Origin: Sipunculus nudus
Lineage: Eukaryota > Annelida > Sipuncula > Golfingiida > Sipunculidae
DNA: 64,000 nt
Reading direction: 5' to 3'
NCBI GenBank assembly: GCA_026874595.1
Contig: CM049320.1
Coordinates: forward strand, 22,451,714 to 22,515,713
Positions 11,550 to 21,213 of this stretch are shown piece by piece. The position numbers were made by a program, and so were the translations under genes. Position 1 is the first letter of the stretch. Every line of letters begins with the position of its first letter. The notes beneath the pieces are model-generated. The model was not told the DNA's origin and made no database searches. It saw only the letters and a program-made list of their open reading frames with translations.

Positions 11550-13070
11550 AAAGAATTAACATGGATGCTGTAACTTGCAAGGGATTGCTCATTATGGCAA
11601 CACGGAAGTCATCTTTGTGGCTTGATATGGGATACACGCCTTTAATAAGGGTTTAGCAAGCAACAATATTCTTCCCCTTCAACTGTTCGAATGAAAGGGA
11701 CATAATCAATAATAATTTTATGCCTATTCTTTCACACTAGTACACAAGGGTCGCAAACGGACCATGATTATATAAAACAGACCTCGTACGATGCGACATT
11801 TTCGATGATTTTCTTCGCTTTGATACGCAACGATTTATTGCAGGTACATTTATAAACCCAATATGATGGAATAGACTTAAAAATGCTTTTCAGATTTAAA
11901 AAATTTTAAAACGTTTTAAAATTTTATTGCTGTGCAATAAAATACACAGGTCTAACTAAAACTTTCAATTGCTTTATTTAACTTATTCTCTCAAGAAACA
12001 CATATTTACATAGATTTTCAGGAATTTATTTGATTGCTAATGTAGAAGTTGATAAGAGTGAGAGAATAAATAAGAAAGACAGTACTACTAATTCATAAAA
12101 CTCTCAAAGAATGAAAAAAAAATATAACGTTTTCTTGTAAATGGACTCTATTTTTATATTTTTTTTTAATGTGGAGATAACAGTCTGTTTCTTGTAGTGT
12201 AATAAACTTATCTTTATGTAAATTCGATTGTCTATTCGGACTGCGTGTAAGGCTGGCAGCCCAGGTATACCCTACCTGTCTTACATATGTCTACCGCACC
12301 TGCGGGTCCTGGGTTTGGTATCATTCTTGTCCCTTGGTCATAACACCGATGAACGCCTCCAAAGTCGCAATTGCTAATGAATGATACACAGTTGTGGGGC
12401 ACAGCCTTTCCAATAACCTGTCGCGCCCTTACTCGTTGTGGGGCTAATCCTGAAGAATCTTACCGCGCCTAGACACCTTGGCATTACGCCTTACCGGCTT
12501 TGAGTCCCGTGCCTTACCCCGTGTCCTCATCCACGATAGCAGGCGGAGCAATAGCTCGCCCAATCACCCTGGTTATCAATATAAACAAAACCAGCTGAAT
12601 AATTACATAGTTTTATTGAGTACAAAAAATCGCAAATATCAGTTGACATCTTCAGTAATTATCAACATGTAAGTTATGATTGTGATATGCTTAAATTGCA
12701 AATTCACACATTCAAATGGATGAAGCACATTCATATTTCTGTTGTATCCTAACGACTTGGCCCTGATTGCGAACACACCAATATGAACATTTGGTGACAT
12801 TTCAGTGTCACTGTTGTTATGTTTTAGGGAACAATGAAGATAAAGTGTTCACTGTGAAGGCGAAGTGTTACAAAAGAAGAATGCAGTTCCTCATGATGTT
12901 AATGTATGATTTACTATGAGAATTTTTTTAGATATAAAGTGTACATGTAAAAAAAGTGATAAAAGAAAAGGGAAACAAAGTAAAAGTATAAAAGTGAAGT
13001 CTGGGCTGACCTGTACTTGAATTTGTGAGGTCAGAGCAAGAGGCTACTTCCAAGTGATCCCAGTGTAGAT
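11550..13070. other. Gene-free DNA with a possible SINE relic
   Basis: No supported gene. Around 12240-12570 the GC content rises, and phrases such as 'gacaccttggcattacgcc' resemble a badly decayed tRNA-derived SINE head. This is too weak to call. Confidence 0.35.
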
Positions 13071-13073
13071 TAA

Positions 13074-15042
13074 ACAAGTGGCCCATGGGCCATGACGCTC
13101 AGCTAATTTTGACTGGGTGCTGATGTTTTTATATTAATGTTATATATTGTCTGTGAGAATAGCCTATGGCTAAAGTTACAGTTTTGAAAAGATGGACAGA
13201 AAAATAAAAATTTCAGGATTCATAGGAAAGTTGCCCAGGACCCCCCTGGATTTCCAATAGAGGGTTCCAAGGAAAATTGATACAATTTGTACCCTGTCTG
13301 TCTGGGTTCTCAAAATCATGTTTCTGGTCCAAAGCTAGAAGAATATAGGTCACCATGATCCAATTTCAGGTTTCCAAGGAAAATTGCCCAGGATTTCCTT
13401 GAATGTCATGTAAGAAGAGTCTAGCTAGGGCTAATAAAAACAATTTGCGCCTTGTCTGTCCGGGTGCACAAAACCATTTTTTCAGCCCATAAGTCACACA
13501 ATATAGGTCACCATGACCTAATTTCTGGTTCCCAAGGACACTTGACTAGGACCTCCCTGAATTGTATGTTAAATGATTCTAGGCCTTATGGATACAAAAT
13601 GTGCCCTGTTTCACTGTCTAGGTGCTTATATGACACATTTTCTGATAGGTTGCCAAATATAGGTCATGGTGACCTAATTTCGGTTTTCCACAGACATTTG
13701 TCAAGGACTTCTTAGAATGTTAAATTAGAAATTTATAGGCCTAACAAATACAATATGTGCCCTGCCTGACTTTCTGGGTACTCAAAATCCTATTTTGGCC
13801 TGAAGGTTACAAAATGTAGGTCACCTTGACCAAATTTCAGGTTTGCCTAGGACCTCCCTGGATGTTGAATTAGAAGATTCTAGGCCCAATAGATATGATT
13901 TGTGTCCATCTGACATTCAGGAGGCTCAGAATCAGGTTTTTTTTTGTAGGTCACAAAATGTAGATCACCATGACCTAATTTCAGGTTTCCGAGGAGATTT
14001 GCCTTGAAACTCCAAGGATACTGAGTTAGAAGATTCAAGACCACACATATATAATTTGTCCCAATCTGACATTCAGGGTGCCGGAAATCATGTTTTCGGC
14101 CTGTGGGTCACAAAATATGGGTCAACATGACCTGATTTTTGGTTTCCAAGGAGATTTGCCCAGGACCTCCCTAAATGTCATGTTGGAAGATTCTAGGCCT
14201 TATCAATTCAATTTGTGCTCCATCTGACTCTCTGGATGCTAAAAAAACTTGTTTTCGGCCCATAGGTCATAAAAATATAGGACACCATGACCTAATTTCA
14301 GGTTTCCAAGGAGGTTTGCCTAGAAACTTCCAGGATATTGTGTTAGAAGATTGTAATCCTCACAGATTCGATATGTCCCTATTTGACATTCAGGGTGCCG
14401 GAAATCATGTTTTCGGCCTGTGGGTCACAAAATATAGGTCAACATGACCTAATTTTTTAGATGATGTTGTCTTTCATTCTCTTAAGTTTATGAAGCTTTT
14501 GTGTTTGCTCTAAATGGTTCAGAATTATCTTTTCTAATGCCATTATATACAGTTATGACTAATGGGCTTAATCCACTGCTGAGACTGAGAGAGTGCGATT
14601 TATGAAAATCTGAGCATCCCTCCACCTGTTCCTGCACACATACGCACAGTACAATGAGGATCATTAAAGTTCTTACGTTAAGGTATATGTATTGCTTAAT
14701 TTTCTGTTATCTATTATGCCACATTAACCTGTATCAGAGATACCCTCTCTGCAAATTAGTTTAAGACAATCACTTCTAAGGTTCATTTTCAATCAAATCT
14801 GATTTATGTTTTTATTCATAATTTTTCAAGACAAATATGTATTCATTGGAAGCTCCTGCATCTATCATTATGCCTATAAAAGTACACAGACTGCTTAACT
14901 TCAGATGTGTGTATTGTGTACATTTCTTAAATAATCATACAAAAAGAAAATCACTGTTGCCGTATTTCAATAAGTTAGGTATTTATGAAAATATTTTCAT
15001 GACCAATTTCAGCTGAGCGCCATGACCCACGGGTCCTTTGTT
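13074..15042. mobile_element. TIR-bounded element carrying a 157-bp satellite array
   Basis: The left end (13074-13104, 'ggcccatgggccatgacgct') and the right end (15011-15042, 'agctgagcgccatgacccac') are inverted repeats over about 30 bp. The interior is mostly an 8-copy satellite (13190-14460) followed by about 550 bp of AT-rich sequence. It has no coding capacity, and no clear target duplication was found. The most economical reading is a non-autonomous DNA transposon that hosts a satellite. Confidence 0.6.
13190..14460. repeat. ~157-bp tandem satellite, eight copies
   Basis: The marker 'aggtcaccatgacctaattt' (and variants) recurs near 13348, 13506, 13662, 13819, 13963, 14119, 14280 and 14438. 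The spacings are 158, 156, 157, 144, 156, 161 and 158 bp. Copies also share 'ggtttccaaggag', 'aggacctccctg' and 'aagattctaggcc'. ORFs inside it are artefacts. Confidence 0.85.
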
Positions 15043-15204
15043 CTTGTATAGTGGTGGGAGTACAGTGGGAGTACTTGTAAATGGAATTGTTGTGTAAATA
15101 AATATCATTATTTAGGTTAATTAAAAATTAATATAATTTTAGGTTCAGTTAGCTATGGGCATGCCTATGGTGACTACCAAGGAAGCCGGTTGTACATGGC
15201 CGAG

Positions 15205-16117
15205 GTATAGGAGAGGGGTGTAGTCATGCGGCTGCCCCGCTGTACCAGCTTGCAGACTACAAAGCCAGAGGCCTCAGAGGTGTACCATACTATGTGGCCA
15301 AAACCTCAGTCTTACGAGAGTTCCATCAACCAAGGAGTCAGATATGTTGAGCTGCTGTCCAGGAAATGTGTGTGAAGGCATGCAGCAGTGATACACCAGG
15401 CAGTAAAGGTAATGCTGTTCACAATGCCTTGTACAATCCCATCAGATGAGGCATGCCTGACATGTCCCCTCTTGCAGATTCACTGGTGCAGTTTGCACCA
15501 AATTCCTAATTACACCAGCCCTCATGAATTATCAGTCAACACCAATGGTGCATAACAAATTTGGGAACTTTCCGAAAGGTTCTGCTGTAGCCACTCACCT
15601 GAAGTATAATTGTCTGTATTGTTTTAACATTCTCGAAGGTGTGGAGTTTCCATGGCTCCCTGTTGCTAACAGGATGATTGACAACTTTTATGTTGTCCTA
15701 TAACACAGCCAGAAAGTGTCATGCTGCAGGATCCAGTGGTCACTGAAACACAAGCTCATGACATCCAGATGGACACAAGACAGCAGACTGACACCAGTCT
15801 GTGGCACCAAATGAGTACCAACCGGATCACAGCTTCAAAGGCTCAGCTTGTGTTCCGGAGACAGAAGAACTTTGAACTACTCACATTACGATTAACATCG
15901 GTCAGAAGGGTTCATCCCCATGAGGGATGGCCTGGCCGATGAGCCCAAGGCTGCTGCAGGATATGTGAGGGCCCTGCATCACACGGTCAATATTCTGTCA
16001 TGTGGTCTTATTGTAAGTACATGGACATGTTGGTTAGCTACCAGCCCTGACCGGAAAGCGTACATGCCCAGCAGGACTGGTTCCTTTATTTATTGGAGAT
16101 TAAATGACCACGGGTAA
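15205..16117 (+). pseudogene. YqaJ-like recombinase relic of the ISL2EU element
   Basis: A SWIM-type segment at about 15225-15345 reads 'YQLADYKARGLRGVPYYVAK' before a stop. The YqaJ nuclease part begins in the open segment 15721-15942 ('LWHQMSTNRITASKAQLVFR', the RITAS signature). After a frameshift near 15900-15920 it continues as 'ADEPKAAAGYVRAL' and 'CWLATSPDRKAYMP', the SPDR motif of the YqaJ active site (to 16117). The Glu-x-Lys motif expected next is not intact. YqaJ proteins are phage-exonuclease-like recombinases, and their role in ISL2EU transposition is unproven. No function is expected from this copy. Confidence 0.7.
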
Positions 16118-16194
16118 TGTCAGTTCTAGAGGTTAGTTCTCCTCAACACGCCTAATAAAGCGTTCCACATGCAGTGAATTCTAAGACTAGCAAT

Positions 16195-17120
16195 TTCTTT
16201 TGTTTGTGTGATGTCTGTAAGACTGAACTGACCTCTGTCTTAAAGAAATTGAGGAATATTGGGAGAAAACTGATTTTTCTTTGAGTAAATCATGTACAAA
16301 AACCATTGTCATCTATGACACTGTCTCCTGACTCTTACAGGTCCAAGAGCCCACACCATTTAGTAGTTTCTTTGTTTGATAAGCAGCCAGAGTACAGAGA
16401 TGAAACAAAGGTGACAGCACCAAGGGGTGCAATCCCAATTAATCCTTTGAAGGTGGTGTAGTTCTTTTAATAAGAAAAATGCTGGGAGTTTAGCACAAGT
16501 GATCAGGGATGCTGAGATCATATCTTGGTGCAATCAATAACAACACGGGTTTTGCTGTATATAGCCTTGACCACATCTGGCATCAGCTTTTGAATTTGAC
16601 TGTGTGGTAACCAGATTGGAATTGATCCCAAGAGAAAGTACAATTAATTTACCTATGTTAACAGTTTGCGACTTACAGTCTCCACTGAACATTTAAATCT
16701 TACTGCTAAGTCCTGCTCTAAACAATTAATACGGAGTCTACACAGAAACATAAACAACTCATCGGTTAATAACATACATCTAGGTCTGCCTGCCAATGTG
16801 GATGTATCAGTAGGTTCATAATAGTTGCTGGTCATCTTAGATGTTGAGAGATGCTTAAACTGAAACAGTGCTTTAAAAGCAGTACTGATGGATATCCTGT
16901 ATAAAAATTAAATAAACTGTCATTGCATCCAAATCTGTTAACAACAAAATGCTCAATCTGAATTTGATGTTGAAGTGAGTTTATCATATTATCATTCTCC
17001 CTTATAATGTCCTTGATTTGTTCATCTTTTTCAGCCAGTTGTCTGTTAAGTTCAATCATGGCCTGTGATGTGTCCATCGCCGCATCTGACTGGCATGATG
17101 ATGATGATGTCTCATCTTGA
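16195..17120 (-). pseudogene. ISL2EU transposase relic: coiled coil, HTH and DDE_Tnp_4
   Basis: Reading right to left, an acceptor-like 'attcaag' near 17120 precedes a serine-rich linker. Next is a charged coiled coil ('LNRQLAEKDEQIKDIIREND', about 17050-16990), then the family signature 'FGCNDSLFNFYTGYPS'. A frameshift at about 16832-16836 separates this from the helix-turn-helix ('DLAVRFKCSVETVSR', about 16700). Further on, DDE relics survive: first Asp in 'RVVIDCTKI' (near 16540), then 'KGLIGIAPLGAVTFVSSLYS' (16449 leftwards), and the second Asp in 'GDSVIDDNGF'. Several in-frame stops make it non-functional. The closest class is DDE_Tnp_4 of the Harbinger/ISL2EU type. Confidence 0.75.
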
Positions 17121-17528
17121 ATAAGTGCTTAATTGGTTCTCTTCTTTAGTATTGATTTGAAACGGCGAGGATGATTTGTAAAAATATAAAACATTTAACC
17201 ACAAAACTTCTTCTTAACAAACTGTTAACAAAAGTCCTCTCTGCTGTTATCCTGTCTTAAGTCATATTATTATTGAAGGTGGCGCCAATCAACTTTTGGC
17301 ATGCAACTCCTCTGTGACAACACCTAGATAATGCCTATTTTGTGGGTTTAGTGTCTCGTTAACTATGAGGAACGGAATAAAGTGTGTCCTAAGGGGTCCA
17401 TTTTCACATAAGTCCAAACAAAATAAACATTGCTTCAAGCAATCTGTCAGAAACAACATCAACAAGAATGGGTAATATTCCAGTAACATTTATCAATAAT
17501 AATGATAATAAAAATATATATTATTATT

Positions 17529-17623
17529 AACGCTGAAGAAATTCTAACCACGTTCACTTGATGATCGGGTCGCATCCCGTGAAACAGACTGTTGTGAATG
17601 AACAGTGTTGTTTTACTTTAGCG

Positions 17624-17625
<2 letters not shown>
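17529..17625 (+). ncRNA. Degenerate type I hammerhead ribozyme (retroelement-derived)
   Basis: This has the same architecture as the hammerhead at 29075-29122 but is decayed. The outer stem pairs AACGCTGAAG (17529-17538) with CTTTAGCGTT (17616-17625). Inner stem I pairs TTCAC (17553-17557) with GTGAA (17594-17598). Stem II is CGGG/CCCG, the second core is GAAA at 17581-17584, and stem III is ACA/TGT. The first core reads TTGATGA instead of CTGATGA (17558-17564), changing the essential C3, so self-cleavage should be lost. It is followed at once by a TA microsatellite, exactly like the other copy. The paralogous ISL2EU copy at 45.7-46.7 kb lacks it, so it is an insertion. Confidence 0.7.
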
Positions 17626-17626
<1 letters not shown>

Positions 17627-17675
<49 letters not shown>

Positions 17676-17750
17676 TGCAAACACACATACCCACATACAG
17701 ACTCTTTCCCCCTCAAAAACCAATCATTGTTAACCTTTTTTCAAGCCCCG

Positions 17751-17790
<40 letters not shown>
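17627..17790. repeat. TA and CT microsatellites in the ISL2EU intron
   Basis: (TA)n at 17627-17671 directly follows the hammerhead fragment. (CT)n occupies about 17753-17790. Confidence 0.9.
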
Positions 17791-17798
<8 letters not shown>

Positions 17799-18202
17799 CT
17801 TCTCTGTTGCTATAAAATATGCTGAATAATTCAGATACATAATAATGATAATGAGCTTGCAGATGTTTATTAGTTATAAATTGGTTCTGATACTTCTACA
17901 GATCAGGGATTTTCTCACGTTTGTGGAGATCAAATTCTACAGGTTTAGGGCTATTGATGATTTTAAATGAAACAATGAAACAATTTATGGTGTCTTATTT
18001 GTATAATTTAAATGTCTGCCTGGTCTCAAAGTTTAGAAAAAAACAACCACCAAAACAATTTCATTGAAGACCAATGAGGAACCAACACTATGAGACTGGT
18101 GACATCAAATAATTATTTTCAAGAGCCATCTTGACACAGGCATCATGCATCACTGTTTACAGGTAATTTTTATTTGATAAACCATACTAATCATATAAAT
18201 AC

Positions 18203-18355
18203 CTTATCAAGTGGCGATTGGTAGCTTTTCCTGAACGATACCTTCCAGGCAAATACAGTTGGTAGAGCCGTGGGTCTGAATGTTTTCCTTACAGGAGTCC
18301 ATTTGAAGTCATCATGGCAAAAGTGGTCCGTGCACACTACTCTGTTACTTGTCAC
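18203..18355 (-). pseudogene. THAP zinc-finger exon of the ISL2EU transposase
   Basis: On the minus strand an acceptor ('cacattttag') ends at 18356. An open 153-bp exon follows, closing at 18203 with donor GTATTT. The translation contains 'VVCTDHFCHDDFKW' and 'FRPTALPTVF', which are the C-terminal half of a THAP domain (Cys...His-Phe, Asp-Phe, then the hydrophobic Pro-containing tail). The exon and both splice signals are intact, unlike the downstream DDE part. The first THAP exon with the CxxC pair was not found to the right of 18360. Confidence 0.7.
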
Positions 18356-18379
18356 CTAAAATGTGTATAACATAAATCA

Positions 18380-18690
18380 GTAGCTTGCTTAAAAAGTTTC
18401 ACTCCTTAAAAAAGTTTCTAAAGTTATTCAAAAAGGGGTTTAAGATCCCATGAAGGTGTAAAAAGGGTTTTTGATCAATTAAAAAATTTTCTAAAATATT
18501 TTTAATTATACTATAAGGGTTTCTATGGGGATTACTAAAACTAGTAAAAGGGTTTTTTTTACCATTGAAAGGTTTGAAAGAAAAAGGGTTTTAAAGGAAA
18601 ACTCTTGAAGGGTTTTTAAAGGGTTTTGCTTTTTGCACACGCTGAAAACGCTTTTTAACACTTTAAAACCCCTTACTTTTAAAAATGTTT
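18380..18690. repeat. Low-complexity AAAGGGTTTT-type stretch
   Basis: The word AAAGGGTTT and close variants recur more than ten times in about 300 bp. It has no coding sense and lies in or beside the presumed first intron of the ISL2EU transposase. Confidence 0.7.
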
Positions 18691-19029
18691 ATAAATAGAA
18701 ATGTAAACTGCATCAACTAATGTGACTATATTTCTTGGTCTGCTTGATACAGATTATATTGTGAATATCCAGGGACACAATATACATAAAACTATTGGGT
18801 ATTTAGAAGTAGCTAGCTCCTAGCTATTTCAGGTGTAGAATTCTCTAAAATATGGAGCAAAATTATTGAACAAAGAAAAAAGATTTTTTTCACAAAATTT
18901 CCACTACATGTATTTGGGAGGGGGATATAACCCTCCCATACACTCAGCCATGCACATGGAAGTTCAGTTCACCCTCTATGGATTTTTTTGCTATGTATGT
19001 ATCTCTCTCCGTGCCAGTCACGTGTTCAC

Positions 19030-19400
19030 GCAAGTGGTATGATCAGTCGTGACAAGTCTTCACCCCTCGGTTACTGGTCGTACGTAGCCTATGCCAAGAC
19101 CTATCTTACGACAAGTCAGTACTATTTTGCGACCGCTCGGTACCTCCGACTGCTACCGATTACATAAGACTACCTACGACCACCCATATAAACTAGTCGT
19201 TCGACAACATAAGAGTACCACCGATCTCTCTACGACCATTGTTGATTAGTGGTAGGACTGCGAACCGTTCGCATTCCACGATTGGTTAAGAATAATTACG
19301 ACTACTTAAGACAACCTACAACTTCTTGTGACGAGTTAGGACTTGTCGGACGACCTTTCCAAGACTACCTGTCGTGAACCGGTCGTAGAAGCGTTCTCCT
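19030..19400. repeat. Degenerate CTACGAC/GTCGTAG repeat patch
   Basis: About a dozen CGAC/GTCG words ('cctacgacca', 'ggtcgtagaag', 'acgacaagtc') appear on both strands in about 370 bp. This fits an old palindromic or inverted-repeat element. Boundaries and class are unclear. Confidence 0.45.
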
Positions 19401-20810
19401 TCGTTTCACCTTTATGCGTAACTAAAAACGTTCTTAATTTTCTTCTCGTTCGTAAATATCTCTAAATTGTCGTTAGTTTAAGGTCTAATAATCGTCAAAA
19501 ATCATGAAAATGACCTAAATCGTATCCACTCTAATGCAATGAACACAGAGCGTGTAAAAGCCAGATAAATATATTGTTTACACTAAAGTTACCTCAGCAT
19601 TTCACAACACTTGTACATTTGTACTTACATCATTATATTATTGACAGAACCGATGTAAAAATGGCTAATTAGCATGAAGACATTTTTTATGGATATAACA
19701 AAGCGTTTTGACATGTTTTCCTAGAACAATATCAAACAAGTCTAAAACGTATTTTAAACAAACTTTATAACACCGATATCACATCTCAGTTTTGTAACAT
19801 ATTATTTACACGGATAATTTACAATCTTAAGGGGAAAATCTGCATGTGTTTTATCTCTCCCATACACAACAAGCTCAAAACAAGCGTTCATTTGAAACAT
19901 AACCGTATAACAATAAGACATGTTTAAAAACACGATTGAAAAACACCACTTCATGCATTTCATTGCAGAAAAGAAAGCAAATAATCGTGATAGGAAACAC
20001 ACAACAAGATGCTGAAATTTAAAATATGTTTAACCATAATGCTTTCAGTCTACTAAGCCGATCATGCAATGTTTAATCACTTTCTAAAAAATACAACTTA
20101 TGGTTATGAGCTTTTTTTTACTTTCTGAGCTTAAGCGATGGGTCTTTGTCCATTGTTTTCCGATCGGACGGCCCTAACTAACCATCGTAACTGTAAGAGC
20201 TAGAAAAATCTTGATTAATACTATGACAGATCTTTGTAAAATCTTCTTTGAAATATCAAATTCGTGCAAAAGGATCTGTGTTCTGTTAGCAATTAAATTG
20301 AAGCATTCTTTTGATCGCAATGAGAGTCAAACTTTTCTTTGTCTTCAGATTTCTCGAAAATTTTTACCATTGGATCAATAAATGAAAATTATGCAGCCCA
20401 TTCCATTAACACCATTGACAACTAGAAAATGTCCAAAGGACTGGATCACCCGCCAAACGGGAATGTGGGAAATGTGTACACACACCGTCACACACACACC
20501 CTCGCCGTCACAGAAATGACCGAAAATAATAACGGTCCACATTATGCAGGCTTAATCAGATAACCTAATGTGCTGTCAATACGGATAGTGACTCATGTGA
20601 GAAATGTGTAAATTCACAAATAAATCCCACAATCATCAACCTGTGACCTTAACCTGTTCAGGTATATAGACCTTAATGATATGCCCGCCAGTTTAAGGAA
20701 TGATGCATTTGAGAGATAGTTTATATTTTAAATTTGCAATGCATCTGTATTGCTTTGGATTTCAAAATTCATAAAATAATGCAAAAAATTTTAGAAATCA
20801 TATAAATATC
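19400..20810. other. Gene-free DNA with an R3 relic
   Basis: No supported gene. A diverged R3 repeat lies near 20110-20260 ('ctttgtccattgttttccg'). Confidence 0.5.
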
Positions 20811-20814
20811 CAAA

Positions 20815-20935
20815 GAGGAACCAAATGTGAATAAAACCTAATCAGCTCTGGAGACCATACGATGCATCTGCTATTGTCATTAGAAGTAGATTCCAGTAAA
20901 GCCTTTTGAGAAATAGTGTCGCATGTGAAATGTAA
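20815..20935. repeat. R4 repeat unit, single copy
   Basis: It matches the tandem units at 23688-24075 ('aacctaatcagctctggaga', 'gaagtaga', 'agtgtcgcatgtgaaatg'). With those units it flanks the R1 copy that received the LINE. Confidence 0.65.
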
Positions 20936-21079
20936 ACAAAATGTATAAAACAATTCATAACAAAGGCACCGCAAACATGCATAATACGCCCATTGTGTAT
21001 CTGGTGTCCTCTGCCCTGCATGGATTTTGCTGGAAATCGAAATAACGTGATATATTATATTGATTAATTTTTCTGCCGA

Positions 21080-21213
21080 GTTTGATAACAATACATTGTA
21101 TTCCTCGTAAGTTATCGTGGCGACACCACAAAGTAGCCTTGTTGACCTCTGACCCCATTTAATATGTGGGGGTTTTGCCTTTAATGGAGCTCGGGTGAGA
21201 TAATATATTGGTA
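21080..21213 (-). repeat. R1 repeat, distal half, left of the LINE insertion
   Basis: The minus strand matches 9366-9450 of the intact R1 copy ('tttgtggtgtcgccacgata', 'gaggtcaacaaggctac'). It ends at TTGGTA (21208-21213), the target-site duplication of the LINE. Confidence 0.7.

Larger units (their letters stand above)
15130..18360. mobile_element. Decayed ISL2EU-type DNA transposon
   Basis: Two convergent gene relics define the element. On the plus strand (15.2-16.12 kb) is a YqaJ-type recombinase with a preceding SWIM-like segment. On the minus strand (18.36 to about 16.2 kb) is a THAP zinc finger, serine-rich linker and coiled coil, then an HTH and a DDE_Tnp_4 domain. Pairing a THAP/DDE_Tnp_4 transposase with YqaJ is characteristic of ISL2EU elements. 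Both genes are broken by stops and frameshifts. A hammerhead fragment plus microsatellites sits in the transposase intron. Exact ends were not located. Confidence 0.75.

Noticed and set aside
13452-14447. 87- and 90-codon ORFs
   Set aside because: They are readings of the 157-bp satellite.
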